Both the position numbers and the translations under genes were made by a program. From assembly GCF_001865675.1 (NCBI RefSeq), contig NZ_CP011319.1, positions 5,518,001 through 5,582,000 of the forward strand: DNA of 64,000 nt, written 5' to 3'. Position 1 is the stretch's first letter; each line of letters starts with the position of its first letter. This stretch comes from Janthinobacterium sp. 1_2014MBL_MicDiv (GTDB taxonomy: Bacteria; Pseudomonadota; Gammaproteobacteria; Burkholderiales; Burkholderiaceae_D). The notes under the pieces are model-generated. The model saw only the letters and a program-made list of their open reading frames with translations, ran no database searches and was not told the DNA's origin. Positions 35,984 to 44,916 of the stretch are shown here, piece after piece.

Positions 35984-38900
35984 ATGTTTGAACGCTTGAT
36001 CCGCTTTGCCATCGCGCAGCGCTGGCTGGTGATGCTGGCCGTGGCCGCCATGGCTGGCCTGGGCATCTACAGCTACCAGAAGCTGCCCATCGACGCCGTG
36101 CCCGATATCACCAATGTGCAGGTGCAAATCAATACCCAGTCCGCCGGCTACTCGCCGCTGGAAACCGAGCAGAGGGTCACCTTCCCCATCGAGACGGCCA
36201 TGGCCGGCTTGCCGAACCTGGAGCAGACGCGCTCGCTGTCGCGCTATGGCCTGTCGCAGGTGACGGTGATCTTCAAGGATGGCACGGACATTTATTTTGC
36301 CCGCCAGATGATCAACGAGCGCCTGCAGGAAGCCAAGGAAAGCCTGCCGGCCGGCATTACGCCGAAAATGGGGCCCGTCTCCACGGGCCTCGGCGAAATC
36401 TACCTGTGGACGGTGGAAACGCAAGACGGTGCGAAAAAGCCGGACGGCACGCCGTACACGCCAACGGACTTGCGCGAAATCCAGGACTGGATCATCAAGC
36501 CGCAGTTGCGCAATGTCACGGGCGTGACGGAAATCAATGCCATCGGCGGCTACGCCAAGCAGTACCAGGTGGCGCCGTATCCGGAAAAACTGGCCGCCTA
36601 CGGCATCAGCCTGCAAGACGTGGTGACGGCACTCGAACGCAACAATGGCAACGTGGGCGCCGGCTACATCGAGCGGCAGGGCGAACAGCTGCTGATACGC
36701 GCGCCGGGCCAGGTGGCGTCGAAGGACGACATCGCCAACATCATCGTCGCCAACGTGCAGGGCGTGGCCATCCGCATCCGCGACGTGGCCGACGTGCTCA
36801 TCGGGCGCGAGCTGCGCACGGGCGCGGCCACGGAAAACGGCCGCGAAGTGGTGCTGGGCACGGTCTTCATGCTGATCGGGCAAAACAGCCGCGCCGTCTC
36901 GCAAGCCGTCGACAGGAAGATGGTGGAGATCAACCGCAGCCTGCCGAAAGGCGTGCACGCCGTCACCGTGTATGACCGCACGGTGCTGGTAGACAAGGCC
37001 ATCAACACGGTGAAGAAAAACCTGCTGGAAGGCGCCGTGCTGGTGATCGCCATCCTGTTCCTCTTCCTCGGCAATATCCGCGCGGCCGTCATCACGGCCA
37101 TGGTGATTCCGCTGGCCATGCTGTTCACGTTTACGGGCATGGTGCAATACCACGTCAGCGCCAACCTGATGAGTCTGGGGGCGCTGGACTTCGGCATCAT
37201 CATCGATGGCGCCGTGGTGATCGTGGAAAACTGCGTGCGCCGCCTGGCCCATGCACAGCAGAAACTGGGACGGCCGCTGACCCTGCAGGAACGTTTTCAC
37301 GAAGTATTTGCCGCATCGCAAGAGGCGCGCCGCCCCCTGCTGTATGGTCAGCTGATCATCATGGTCGTGTACCTGCCCATCTTCGCCCTCACCGGCGTGG
37401 AAGGACGGATGTTCACGCCGATGGCCCTGACGGTCGTCATCGCCCTGCTCGGTGCCATGCTGCTGTCGATTACCTTCATTCCCGCCGCCGTGGCGCTGTT
37501 TATCGGCGACAAGGTGGCGGAAAAGGAAAACGCCATCATGCGCGCGGCCAAGCGCTGGTATGCGCCGCTGCTCGACAAGGTGATGCGCAACACGCCCGTC
37601 GTCTTGACAGGCGCGGCGGTGGCCGTCGTGCTGTCGGGCTTGCTCGCCACGCGCATGGGCAGCGAATTCGTGCCCAGCCTGAACGAGGGCGACATCGCCA
37701 TCCAGGCCCTGCGCATCCCCGGCACCAGCCTGACGCAATCGCTGGCCATGCAGCAGCAGCTGGAACGCAAGCTGATGGACAGCCACAAGGAAATCGCGCG
37801 CGTGTTCGCCCGCACGGGAACGGCCGAGATCGCCTCCGACCCCATGCCGCCGAATATTTCCGACGGCTACATCATGCTCAAGCCGCGCGATCAGTGGCCG
37901 CAGCCGAAGAAGTCGCGCGAGCAATTGCTGGCGGAAATCGAGGCGACGGCCAGCAGCTTGGCGGGCAACAACTACGAGTTTTCGCAACCGATCCAGCTGC
38001 GCTTCAATGAGCTGATTTCCGGCGTGCGCAGCGACGTGGCCGTGAAACTGTTCGGCGACGACATGGCCGTGCTCGACGGCACGGCGGCGAAGATTGCCGG
38101 CGTGCTGGGCAAGATCCCGGGCGCCACGGAAGTGAAGGTCGAGCAGACGACGGGGCTGCCCATGCTGACGGTGCAGATCGACCGCGAGCAGACGGCCCGC
38201 TATGGCCTCAACATTGCCGACGTGCAAGCGGCCATCGCCACGGCCATCGGCGGCCAGGAAGCGGGCACCCTGTTCCAGGGCGACCGCCGCTTCGACATCG
38301 TCGTGCGCCTGCCCGACAGCCTGCGCAGCGACCTCGAGCAATTGAAGCGCCTGCCCATCGCCCTGCCCCTGGGCGCGGCGGCGGAAGGCCGTGCCCGCTT
38401 CATCCCGCTCGGCGAAGTGGCCAGCCTGCAAGTGGCGCCGGGGCCGAACCAGATCAGCCGCGAAGACGGCAAGCGCCGCATCGTCATCAGCGCGAATGTG
38501 CGCGGGCGCGATATCGGCTCGTTCGTGGCCGATGCGACGCAACAGCTGCAGGCGCAGGTCAGCATTCCTCCCGGCTACTGGACCAGCTGGGGCGGCCAGT
38601 TCGAGCAGCTGCAATCGGCCACCAAACGCCTGGAACTGGTGGTGCCGGTGGCGCTGGCCCTCGTCTTCGTCTTGCTGTTTGCCATGTTCGGCAACGTCAA
38701 GGATGGCTTGCTGGTCTTTAGCGGCATCCCGTTCGCCTTGACGGGCGGCATCATCGCCCTGTGGCTGCGCGACATCCCCATGTCGATCTCGGCGGCCGTG
38801 GGCTTCATCGCCCTGTCCGGCGTGGCCGTGCTGAACGGCCTGGTGATGATCGCCTATATCCGCCAGCTGCGCGAACAGGGCATGTCCCTGCAGGACGCCA

Positions 38901-39166
38901 TCCGCGAGGGGGCCATCACGCGCCTGCGGCCCGTCCTGATGACGGCCCTGGTGGCGTCGCTGGGCTTCGTGCCGATGGCCATTGCCACGGGCACGGGCGC
39001 CGAAGTGCAGCGCCCGCTGGCCACCGTGGTGATCGGCGGCATCCTGTCGTCGACGGCCCTGACCCTGCTGGTGCTGCCGCTCTTGTACCGGCTGGCGTAC
39101 CGCCGGCAAGAGGAGGTGGAAATGCGCACCGCGCCCGAAGGCGCGGCGGTACAGCTGAGTAAATAG
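35984..39166 (+). CDS. czcA: CzcA-like heavy-metal efflux RND pump
   Basis: The 1060-residue product is a full-length RND pump with twelve predicted membrane segments and two large periplasmic loops. Segment 4 has 'LDFGIIIDGAVVIVENC', with acidic residues at 402, 408 and 415, the same positions as the residues known to be needed for proton-driven transport in Cupriavidus CzcA. This places it in the HME-RND group that exports Co, Zn and Cd. The start is 'MFERLIRFAIAQRWLVML', typical of the family. No two-component regulator or CDF exporter is beside the operon, so regulation is elsewhere or by an unknown local factor. Confidence 0.95.
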   Translation: MFERLIRFAIAQRWLVMLAVAAMAGLGIYSYQKLPIDAVPDITNVQVQINTQSAGYSPLETEQRVTFPIETAMAGLPNLEQTRSLSRYGLSQVTVIFKDGTDIYFARQMINERLQEAKESLPAGITPKMGPVSTGLGEIYLWTVETQDGAKKPDGTPYTPTDLREIQDWIIKPQLRNVTGVTEINAIGGYAKQYQVAPYPEKLAAYGISLQDVVTALERNNGNVGAGYIERQGEQLLIRAPGQVASKDDIANIIVANVQGVAIRIRDVADVLIGRELRTGAATENGREVVLGTVFMLIGQNSRAVSQAVDRKMVEINRSLPKGVHAVTVYDRTVLVDKAINTVKKNLLEGAVLVIAILFLFLGNIRAAVITAMVIPLAMLFTFTGMVQYHVSANLMSLGALDFGIIIDGAVVIVENCVRRLAHAQQKLGRPLTLQERFHEVFAASQEARRPLLYGQLIIMVVYLPIFALTGVEGRMFTPMALTVVIALLGAMLLSITFIPAAVALFIGDKVAEKENAIMRAAKRWYAPLLDKVMRNTPVVLTGAAVAVVLSGLLATRMGSEFVPSLNEGDIAIQALRIPGTSLTQSLAMQQQLERKLMDSHKEIARVFARTGTAEIASDPMPPNISDGYIMLKPRDQWPQPKKSREQLLAEIEATASSLAGNNYEFSQPIQLRFNELISGVRSDVAVKLFGDDMAVLDGTAAKIAGVLGKIPGATEVKVEQTTGLPMLTVQIDREQTARYGLNIADVQAAIATAIGGQEAGTLFQGDRRFDIVVRLPDSLRSDLEQLKRLPIALPLGAAAEGRARFIPLGEVASLQVAPGPNQISREDGKRRIVISANVRGRDIGSFVADATQQLQAQVSIPPGYWTSWGGQFEQLQSATKRLELVVPVALALVFVLLFAMFGNVKDGLLVFSGIPFALTGGIIALWLRDIPMSISAAVGFIALSGVAVLNGLVMIAYIRQLREQGMSLQDAIREGAITRLRPVLMTALVASLGFVPMAIATGTGAEVQRPLATVVIGGILSSTALTLLVLPLLYRLAYRRQEEVEMRTAPEGAAVQLSK

Positions 39167-39193
39167 AACGAGAGGCGCGCTACCGCAAGCGGC

Positions 39194-39706
39194 TTAACCC
39201 GGCCGGCGGTAGCCGCCTTCGATCCAGTTCGCCGCCGCAGTGGCATTGAACTTGAAGGCGGCCGAGGTGCGCACCTTGGCGATCTGTTCGCCGTCGGCGT
39301 CGTAGGCGCTCAGCTCGGCGTACGGGTGGTCTTCATCGGGCACGATGTCGAACATCACCTTCACCTGGCCCTCGTCGGTGGCGACAAACAGGTTCTTGTG
39401 CAGTTGCGCATGCAGCTGCTGTTCATGGCGGCGCAGCACTTCCGAGGCCGTCTTGACCAGCGTGTTGAAGGCGTTGACGTCGAGCGGCTTCGGGTTTTTC
39501 TTGTCGCGGCCCATGGTCCACGGCCCCACCAGGGCCGGTTCCGGTTCGCCATCCTTGATCATGGCCACGGCCCAGCCCTCATCTTCCTCATTCTTGATCA
39601 CGCGCGCCGTCCAGCCATTGCCCACCCACAGGCGCGGTTCCTGGATCGGGGCGTCACTGTCCTGCGCGGACGGTTCGTCGGAAAAGGCGGAGAAATCGGT
39701 ACTCAT
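39194..39706 (-). CDS. Conserved hypothetical cytoplasmic protein
   Basis: The 170-residue product has no signal peptide or membrane segment. It begins with an acidic stretch ('MSTDFSAFSDEPSAQDSD') followed by 'LWVGNGWTARVIKNEEDEGWAVAMIKDGE', in part, and 'PALVGPWTMGRDKKNPKPLD'. It ends 'AANWIEGGYRRPG'. The coding bias is normal and the frame is uninterrupted. I do not recognise a domain. It is convergent with czcA, 27 bases away, and has no operon partner. Confidence 0.72.
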   Translation of the reverse strand: MSTDFSAFSDEPSAQDSDAPIQEPRLWVGNGWTARVIKNEEDEGWAVAMIKDGEPEPALVGPWTMGRDKKNPKPLDVNAFNTLVKTASEVLRRHEQQLHAQLHKNLFVATDEGQVKVMFDIVPDEDHPYAELSAYDADGEQIAKVRTSAAFKFNATAAANWIEGGYRRPG

Positions 39707-40065
39707 GGCGGTGCTCGTGGTGGAAGGTCGGGGCTAGCATGATAGTCGAAATCGGCCGCCCGTGCCGTCTTGCCTTGCCGTAAGCAGCCGCCCGCCATAG
39801 TCGATCCCGGCAATAAGGCAAGGAGACAAATTAGTAGACTTATTCTAGTGATCGGGCTTTGATATTGCTCAAGTAAACCTATTATTCATTTGCAATCTGA
39901 ATTGTGTTTTTTATATTTCAAATATTGCATTTAGTAATGCTTGGCCACAAGAAATTTTCTCCCCATGCGACGCCCTCGCCCCGGCCGCCGCACGGCACCG
40001 CCATGCCAGGCACTCCTATCGCCCATGACCGCTGCATACACCTATAATCATCAGAGGGACTCAAC
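39707..40065. other. Intergenic region upstream of the PEP-CTERM gene
   Basis: This 359-base region contains no gene. Bases 39830-39945 are AT-rich. TATAAT at 40043-40048 could be a -10 box for the PEP-CTERM gene, but it lies only 18 bases before the ATG and has no convincing -35. No sigma-54-type motif was found. The left part should hold the promoter of the hypothetical gene on the minus strand. Confidence 0.4.
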
Positions 40066-40704
40066 ATGAAAATCTTGACTACGCTGGCCCTGGTCACGCT
40101 GACAGCCGCGACCGCGACTGCAAGCGCCGCCCCCACCTTCACTGCCGGCGGCACGGCACTGGCAGGTGAAGGCCTCGTCACCTCCGTCGCCGGCGCCACG
40201 ACGATCAACTTCAACGATGGCTTACTGCCAAGCAACTACACGGGCGCCGTGTTTACCAGCAACCACCCCAGCTATGCCGCGCAACCGCCCAACGATTTGA
40301 CGCCCTTCTATTCCGTCGGCGTTTCCGATGGCCAGATCACGCCGGGGATGGCCACCTTCAGTGGCGGCCTCAGCTATTTTGGTTTCTACATGGGATCGCC
40401 CGACACGTATAACAGCATCGTCTTCACCATGGGCGACAGCAGCACGGTCGTCCTGACCGGTTCGCAAATGGCGGCACTGGGCGGCGTCAGCCCGAATGGC
40501 GACCAGTCCGTCGGCCTGTACATCAACGCCTGGGCCGGCCAGGGGGCGAGCTTCACCTCGGTCGCCTTCCACTCGCCGAACACGAACGCGTTTGAAAGCG
40601 ACAACCACGCCTACATCGCCGCCGTACCGGAACCGGGCACGTATGCCATGCTGCTGGCCGGCCTGGGCCTGCTGGGTTTCATGCTGCGCCGCAAAGCGTC
40701 ATAA
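40066..40704 (+). CDS. PEP-CTERM sorting domain protein
   Basis: The 212-residue product has a signal peptide (MKILTTLALVTLTAATATASA) and a low-complexity, beta-rich body. Its C-terminus is a textbook PEP-CTERM tail: 'VPEPGTYAMLLAGLGLLGF' followed by the basic 'MLRRKAS'. Such proteins are processed by exosortase/EpsH systems and tied to exopolysaccharide or biofilm. No exosortase gene is in the window, so the sorting system must lie elsewhere. Start is supported by GAGGGA about 6 bases upstream. A strong terminator follows. Confidence 0.93.
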   Translation: MKILTTLALVTLTAATATASAAPTFTAGGTALAGEGLVTSVAGATTINFNDGLLPSNYTGAVFTSNHPSYAAQPPNDLTPFYSVGVSDGQITPGMATFSGGLSYFGFYMGSPDTYNSIVFTMGDSSTVVLTGSQMAALGGVSPNGDQSVGLYINAWAGQGASFTSVAFHSPNTNAFESDNHAYIAAVPEPGTYAMLLAGLGLLGFMLRRKAS

Positions 40705-40722
40705 CACGGCCATGCGCAAGCC

Positions 40723-40746
40723 AAAGCCCGCGACGCGGGCTTTTTT
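40723..40746 (+). terminator. Rho-independent terminator of the PEP-CTERM gene
   Basis: AAAGCCCGC, GAC, GCGGGC-TTTTTT forms a compact GC stem followed by a run of six T, about 20 bases after the stop. Confidence 0.9.
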
Positions 40747-40788
40747 CACGACCAGCCATCGCCTGGACGGCAACGCTCTGGAGCAGCC

Positions 40789-41025
40789 TCAACACATGGA
40801 CATGGCGGGCCGGTTCGGCCACGTCAGCGGCGGGCCCGGCGGTATCCAGCGCGGGTCGATGGCCGGCAGCGGCGCATGGTAGTTGAAGGGCGTGATGATG
40901 ATCGGTGGAATCGCCGATGGCGCGCCGACGGGCTCGGCACAAGACTGCGTGGCGCTGCGCTGGCGCGTGCTGCGATGGTCCAGGGGGGATAGCGATTGAT
41001 CCCCGGTATCTGCAAACAAAAGCAT
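40789..41025 (-). CDS. Small proline-rich hypothetical protein
   Basis: The 78-residue product has a perfect ribosome binding site, AAGGAGG, 5 bases before the ATG, which argues for real translation. The sequence is rich in Pro and Ser, with 'PIIITPFNYHAPLPAIDP' and 'PPGPPLTWPNRPA' in the C-terminal half. There is no signal peptide or membrane segment. Function is unknown. Its style resembles the small protein at 58961-59119, but I cannot show homology. It could be a non-functional frame with a chance site. Confidence 0.6.
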   Translation of the reverse strand: MLLFADTGDQSLSPLDHRSTRQRSATQSCAEPVGAPSAIPPIIITPFNYHAPLPAIDPRWIPPGPPLTWPNRPAMSMC

Positions 41026-41236
41026 GTTGCCCTCCTTGCGAGACTGAGGTATTCAGTATAGGACGGCTTGCGCGTATTACAAGAAAAGAAATCTTGTTCC
41101 CGATCAGCGTTTCCTGCCCGCCGCCGACCTTCCATACCGTGAAAATGACCGCCTGTCGCACGCCGCTGGCGGCCCTCCCGGCACGCCACTACAGTGTGAC
41201 CATGCTGCAACCGATTCCCATCACACAGAGGCTGTC

Positions 41237-41611
41237 ATGAAAAAAATTCTCGCGTTTTCCCTGATCTTCGTCCTCGCCTACATGTTGCTCGACAAGATAG
41301 GTTCCCACGATATGATCATGCACATCGACGGCGACGAAGTCGACGGCCCGCTGGGCGCCCTGTGCGCGCTGGTCTTCGCCGGTGGCGGCTTGCTGATCGC
41401 GGCCATCGCGCTGGTGTTCGCCGCCGTCGTCACGGGCGTGGTCCTGGCGGGCGTGGGCATGGTGCTGGTGGCCGTCGTCGCCTTTTGCGTGCTGCTGGCG
41501 CTGCTGCTCAGCACACCCGTGCTGCTGCCGCTGCTGATCCCCGTCGCCATCGTCTGGCTGCTGGTCAGCCGCAACCGCAAGCAGGCGCAAGCCCGCCAGC
41601 ACAGCCTGTAA
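41237..41611 (+). CDS. Small integral membrane protein of unknown function
   Basis: The 124-residue product has an N-terminal hydrophobic segment (MKKILAFSLIFVLAYMLL), a short polar loop 'HIDGDEVDGPLG', and then two to three strongly hydrophobic segments through residue 112. The tail 'SRNRKQAQARQHSL' is basic. AGAGG upstream suits the start. It converges on the diguanylate cyclase gene, whose stop codon follows directly at base 41612. No family recognised. Confidence 0.72.
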   Translation: MKKILAFSLIFVLAYMLLDKIGSHDMIMHIDGDEVDGPLGALCALVFAGGGLLIAAIALVFAAVVTGVVLAGVGMVLVAVVAFCVLLALLLSTPVLLPLLIPVAIVWLLVSRNRKQAQARQHSL

Positions 41612-44600
41612 TCACTGCGCCATGAACTTGCTGAGCACGCCGTCGCTGCCGCCATCGTTCTGCTCGATGCGGTTGCGCCCGCCCCGCTTGGCACGGTACA
41701 GCGCCTCGTCGGCGCGCGCCAGCACGGCGTCGCAATCGGCATCGGTACCGGCCATGGCCGCCATGCCGATGCTGACCGTGACGGTGATCACGATGCCGCC
41801 GTCGGTGGTCAGCGCGCTGTCCGCGACGCGCCGGCGCAAGCGCTCGGCGAATATGGCCGCCGCCGGCAAATCCGTCCCCGGCAGCAAGATGGCGAATTCC
41901 TCGCCGCCCACGCGGCCCGGCACATCGACCTTGCGCAGAACCTGGCACATCAGCGCGCCCAGATGGCGCAGCACGGCATCGCCGACGGCATGGCCATGGT
42001 CATCGTTGACACGCTTGAAGTGATCGATATCGAGCATCAGCACGCTGGCGCAACTGGCCAGTTCACGTTGCAAGCGGGCATGCTCATTTTCCAGCGCTGC
42101 CATGAACTGGCGCCGGTTCGGCAAGTTGGTGAGGAAGTCGGTGGTCGCCAGTTGCAGCAATTCCGCATTCATGCGCTTGCGCTCGGTGATGTCGAGCGAT
42201 GACACCATGACGAAGTCCAGGCTGTCCGCATGCCCCGGCATCACCAGCAGGCTCAGTTCATTCTGCCGGACCGCGCCATCGAGACGCACGAAGCTGCTTT
42301 CGCACTCGTACAGGTGAGCGCCACCAGCCAGCGCCAGCAACGCGTCGCCAAAGCGCGGCAAGGCGCTGTCGTCGAAATTTTGCGCCAGGCCCAGCGCGCC
42401 ACGGCGCTGGTCCTCCTCGTTGGCGCGCACCTGCGCCAGCGCGGCACCATTCGCGTCGATGATGCGCACCAGCCCCGCCAGCCGCGGCAAGGCGGCCGGA
42501 TCGGCCTGGAAGTAAGCGCCCAGGTCGCTCACGCCCGATGCCGTCAGCGCATCGAGCGCGGCGCGCACGGCCGACCAGTCCTGTTCCCACAGGGCCACGG
42601 GCGCATGGTCGTACAGGCTGCGGAAACGCGCCTCGCCGGCCCGCAGCGCCAGCGCCACCTGCGCCTGCTCGATGGCCATGCCGGCCAGGTGCGCCGCCTC
42701 GCCCAGGCGCGCCAGATGGGCCGCGCCGGGCAGCGCGGGCTGGCGGTGATACGCCATCAATACGCCCAGCAGCTTGCCCGAGCCGCCACGCACGGGTTCG
42801 GCCCAGCACGAGTGCAGCTGGGCCCGCCACGCCAGGTCCATCGTCCCCAGCTCATCGGCCTCGGCATGCAGGTCGGCGACGATCACGCGCTGGCCGGCGC
42901 GCAGCGCTTGCGCGGCGATGCCGTGCACGCCCTGCAGGGTGTCGAGATCGTGGCCATGGCTGGCCAGGTTGAAAAACGCGGGCAAGCCCGGCGCCGCGCC
43001 CAGCACCAGGCGGTGGCGGCTCTCGTCGAGCAGCAGGATGCTGCACAGCATGGCCGGATGGTCGGCTTGCACGCTGAGCACCACGCTTTCCAGCACGCGC
43101 TCGAGCGGCGCGCCCGTGGCCAGCATTTCCAGCACCTGGCGCCGCGTGTGCTCGCGCCGCTCCATCTGGCTGCGCTCGCTGATATCGCGGAAGGTCCACA
43201 GCCGCGCCTGCTCGTTACCCAACTGCATGCTGCGCACATACTGCTCGATCACCCGCCCATCGCGCAGGTGCAGCACATCGCGCCGCTCGCGGTGGCCGTG
43301 CGGCGCATGGCCACGCGCGCCGAGGAACGGTGCAGCCTGCTCGAGCTGGCTGGCGACATGGCGCACCAGCGCCTCGCCATCGGCTTGCCAGTCGAGCGCA
43401 TCGGGCACCTGCCACAAGTCGCGGAAGCGCCGGTTCGACGTGAAGATGCGGCCATCGAGGCTGTCGACGAGGATGCCGTCGATGGTGGAATCGAGGATGC
43501 TGCGCAGCATGGCCTGGCTGCGCTGGGCCGCGCTGGCCATCGCCAGCACGCTGGCCTGCCCCTGCTCGAGCTGGCCGGCCAGCTCGCTCGAGCGCGCCAG
43601 CGCCGCCTGCGCGCGGGCCCGGCTGGCCGCCAGCAGCCACGCCGCCATGGCCAGCGCCACGCTGACCAGCACGCCCGTCCAGGCCACCGCCAGCGGCCGC
43701 TCCAGCAGCTCGCCATCGAAACCGGGCATGGCGCGCACGCGCAAGGTCCACGCATGGCCGGCGATCGTGAGGGCCTGCCGCGACGCCAGCGCCGTCGACG
43801 CCTGCGCCGACAGCGCGCCCGGCAGGCTGTCGTACATGAGGGCCGCCTCGTCCAGCTGCGCGCCGTCGTAGATTTCCAGGTCCAGCTGGCGCGACGCCTC
43901 GCCGCCCACGCCCGCCATCAGGTCGCCCATGCGAAACGGCGCAAAGACCCAGGCCCGCAGGGCGGCGCGCCGCTGTTCCTGCGTGCCATGCGGCAAGCCA
44001 TTCTCATACACGGGCAGCACGATCAGGAAGCCATACACCCCGCTATTGCCGCCATCCTGCACCAGGCGGATCTTGCCCGTCATGGCGGCCTGGCCCGTGT
44101 CGCGCGCCTGTTCCAGCGCCGCGCGGCGCACCGGTTCGGACAGGATGTCATAGCCGAACGCCAGCAGGTTGCTGTCGCTCAAAGGTTCCAGATACGTGAT
44201 CGGCGCATGCCAGGCGCGCTGGCCCGGCGGACGCACGGCGTAGCCGGCATAGCCCTCGGCGCGCACGCTGGCCTCGTGCCGCGCGCGCGCGCTGCCGGGC
44301 AGCAGCGGCAGGAAGCCGACGCCGTGGATGCCGGGAAAATGACGGTCCACCTGCTGCACGGCCAGGTAGGCATGGAATTCGCCGCGCGTGACTTCCTGCG
44401 AGCTCGCATACAGGCCCTGCACGCCATGCAGCACCTGGATATAGGTCTGCATGCGACTGACGATGCTGCCCACCAGTTCGCGCACGCGGAAATCAAAATC
44501 GGCCCGCACCTGCTGCTCGCTGGCGTCACTGGCGTTGCGCCAGGCGCCATACGTCAGGCCCAGGCACAGCGCCAGCACCAGCATGGCGCACAGGCGCGGG

Positions 44601-44656
44601 CCCACCCAGTGCGATACCGGCTTGGAAAACCACGACGAGGGCGCGCGTGTTTGCAT
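41612..44656 (-). CDS. CHASE-domain diguanylate cyclase with PAS and GAF regions
   Basis: The 1014-residue product has membrane segments near residues 20-40 and 325-350 that frame a periplasmic CHASE-type sensor ('SIVSRMQTYIQVLHGVQGLYASSQ'-like region, key parts only, and 'FGYDILSEPVRRAAL'). A PAS-like region, a GAF-like region and another sensor region follow. The C-terminal GGDEF domain has 'TTDFLTNLPNRRQF' and the active-site motif 'GGEEF' around residue 918, so it should make cyclic di-GMP. No EAL domain is present. The start at 44656 is an ATG; a TTG 24 bases upstream is less likely. A weak Fur-like half site lies about 85 bases upstream. Confidence 0.9.
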   Translation of the reverse strand: MQTRAPSSWFSKPVSHWVGPRLCAMLVLALCLGLTYGAWRNASDASEQQVRADFDFRVRELVGSIVSRMQTYIQVLHGVQGLYASSQEVTRGEFHAYLAVQQVDRHFPGIHGVGFLPLLPGSARARHEASVRAEGYAGYAVRPPGQRAWHAPITYLEPLSDSNLLAFGYDILSEPVRRAALEQARDTGQAAMTGKIRLVQDGGNSGVYGFLIVLPVYENGLPHGTQEQRRAALRAWVFAPFRMGDLMAGVGGEASRQLDLEIYDGAQLDEAALMYDSLPGALSAQASTALASRQALTIAGHAWTLRVRAMPGFDGELLERPLAVAWTGVLVSVALAMAAWLLAASRARAQAALARSSELAGQLEQGQASVLAMASAAQRSQAMLRSILDSTIDGILVDSLDGRIFTSNRRFRDLWQVPDALDWQADGEALVRHVASQLEQAAPFLGARGHAPHGHRERRDVLHLRDGRVIEQYVRSMQLGNEQARLWTFRDISERSQMERREHTRRQVLEMLATGAPLERVLESVVLSVQADHPAMLCSILLLDESRHRLVLGAAPGLPAFFNLASHGHDLDTLQGVHGIAAQALRAGQRVIVADLHAEADELGTMDLAWRAQLHSCWAEPVRGGSGKLLGVLMAYHRQPALPGAAHLARLGEAAHLAGMAIEQAQVALALRAGEARFRSLYDHAPVALWEQDWSAVRAALDALTASGVSDLGAYFQADPAALPRLAGLVRIIDANGAALAQVRANEEDQRRGALGLAQNFDDSALPRFGDALLALAGGAHLYECESSFVRLDGAVRQNELSLLVMPGHADSLDFVMVSSLDITERKRMNAELLQLATTDFLTNLPNRRQFMAALENEHARLQRELASCASVLMLDIDHFKRVNDDHGHAVGDAVLRHLGALMCQVLRKVDVPGRVGGEEFAILLPGTDLPAAAIFAERLRRRVADSALTTDGGIVITVTVSIGMAAMAGTDADCDAVLARADEALYRAKRGGRNRIEQNDGGSDGVLSKFMAQ

Positions 44657-44724
44657 GACGGACTGAAAGCTGAACGACAATCACACCGCGGCAGCGCCCG
44701 GAACGGCGCTGGCAGCGGGCTGAA

Positions 44725-44743
44725 CAACTACCATCAGTAGTTG
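44725..44743. repeat. Small hairpin (7-bp stem)
   Basis: CAACTAC-CATCA-GTAGTTG is a perfect 7-base-pair inverted repeat in the gap upstream of the diguanylate cyclase gene. It could be a regulator's operator or a hairpin in the 5' leader. Function unknown. Confidence 0.4.
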
Positions 44744-44862
44744 ATGAGAATGATAGTACGTTACAGCAGGATGGCTTGCAATGCCGTATTTTGTGTAAAA
44801 AAGACTACATCTTGCGAAGTTGCAACTGAGTTTTCCCGGCATAAAGTCGTCGCCACCATAAA

Positions 44863-44889
44863 TGATAATGATTCTCATTTATAATTATC
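44863..44889 (+). promoter_or_regulatory. Fur-box-like operator upstream of the siderophore regulator
   Basis: TGATAATGATTCTCA (44863-44877) matches the 7-1-7 Fur consensus TGATAAT-N-ATTATCA at all but one position. The adjoining TTTATAATTATCA extends the site and may bind a second Fur dimer. It lies 28-54 bases before the PchR-like gene start, a place suited to iron-dependent repression of that gene. Confidence 0.85.
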
Positions 44890-44916
44890 ATCCCGCTTCT
44901 CCTCCACGCCGCCAAC

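Noticed and set aside
35810..39109. A 1099-codon open frame on the minus strand opposite czcA
   Set aside because: It mirrors czcA and gives a low-complexity His/Arg/Gln-rich product with no recognisable motif.
42230..44740. An 836-codon open frame on the plus strand opposite the diguanylate cyclase gene
   Set aside because: It is an antisense shadow rich in Arg, Ala and Gln; the cyclase motifs on the other strand are decisive.
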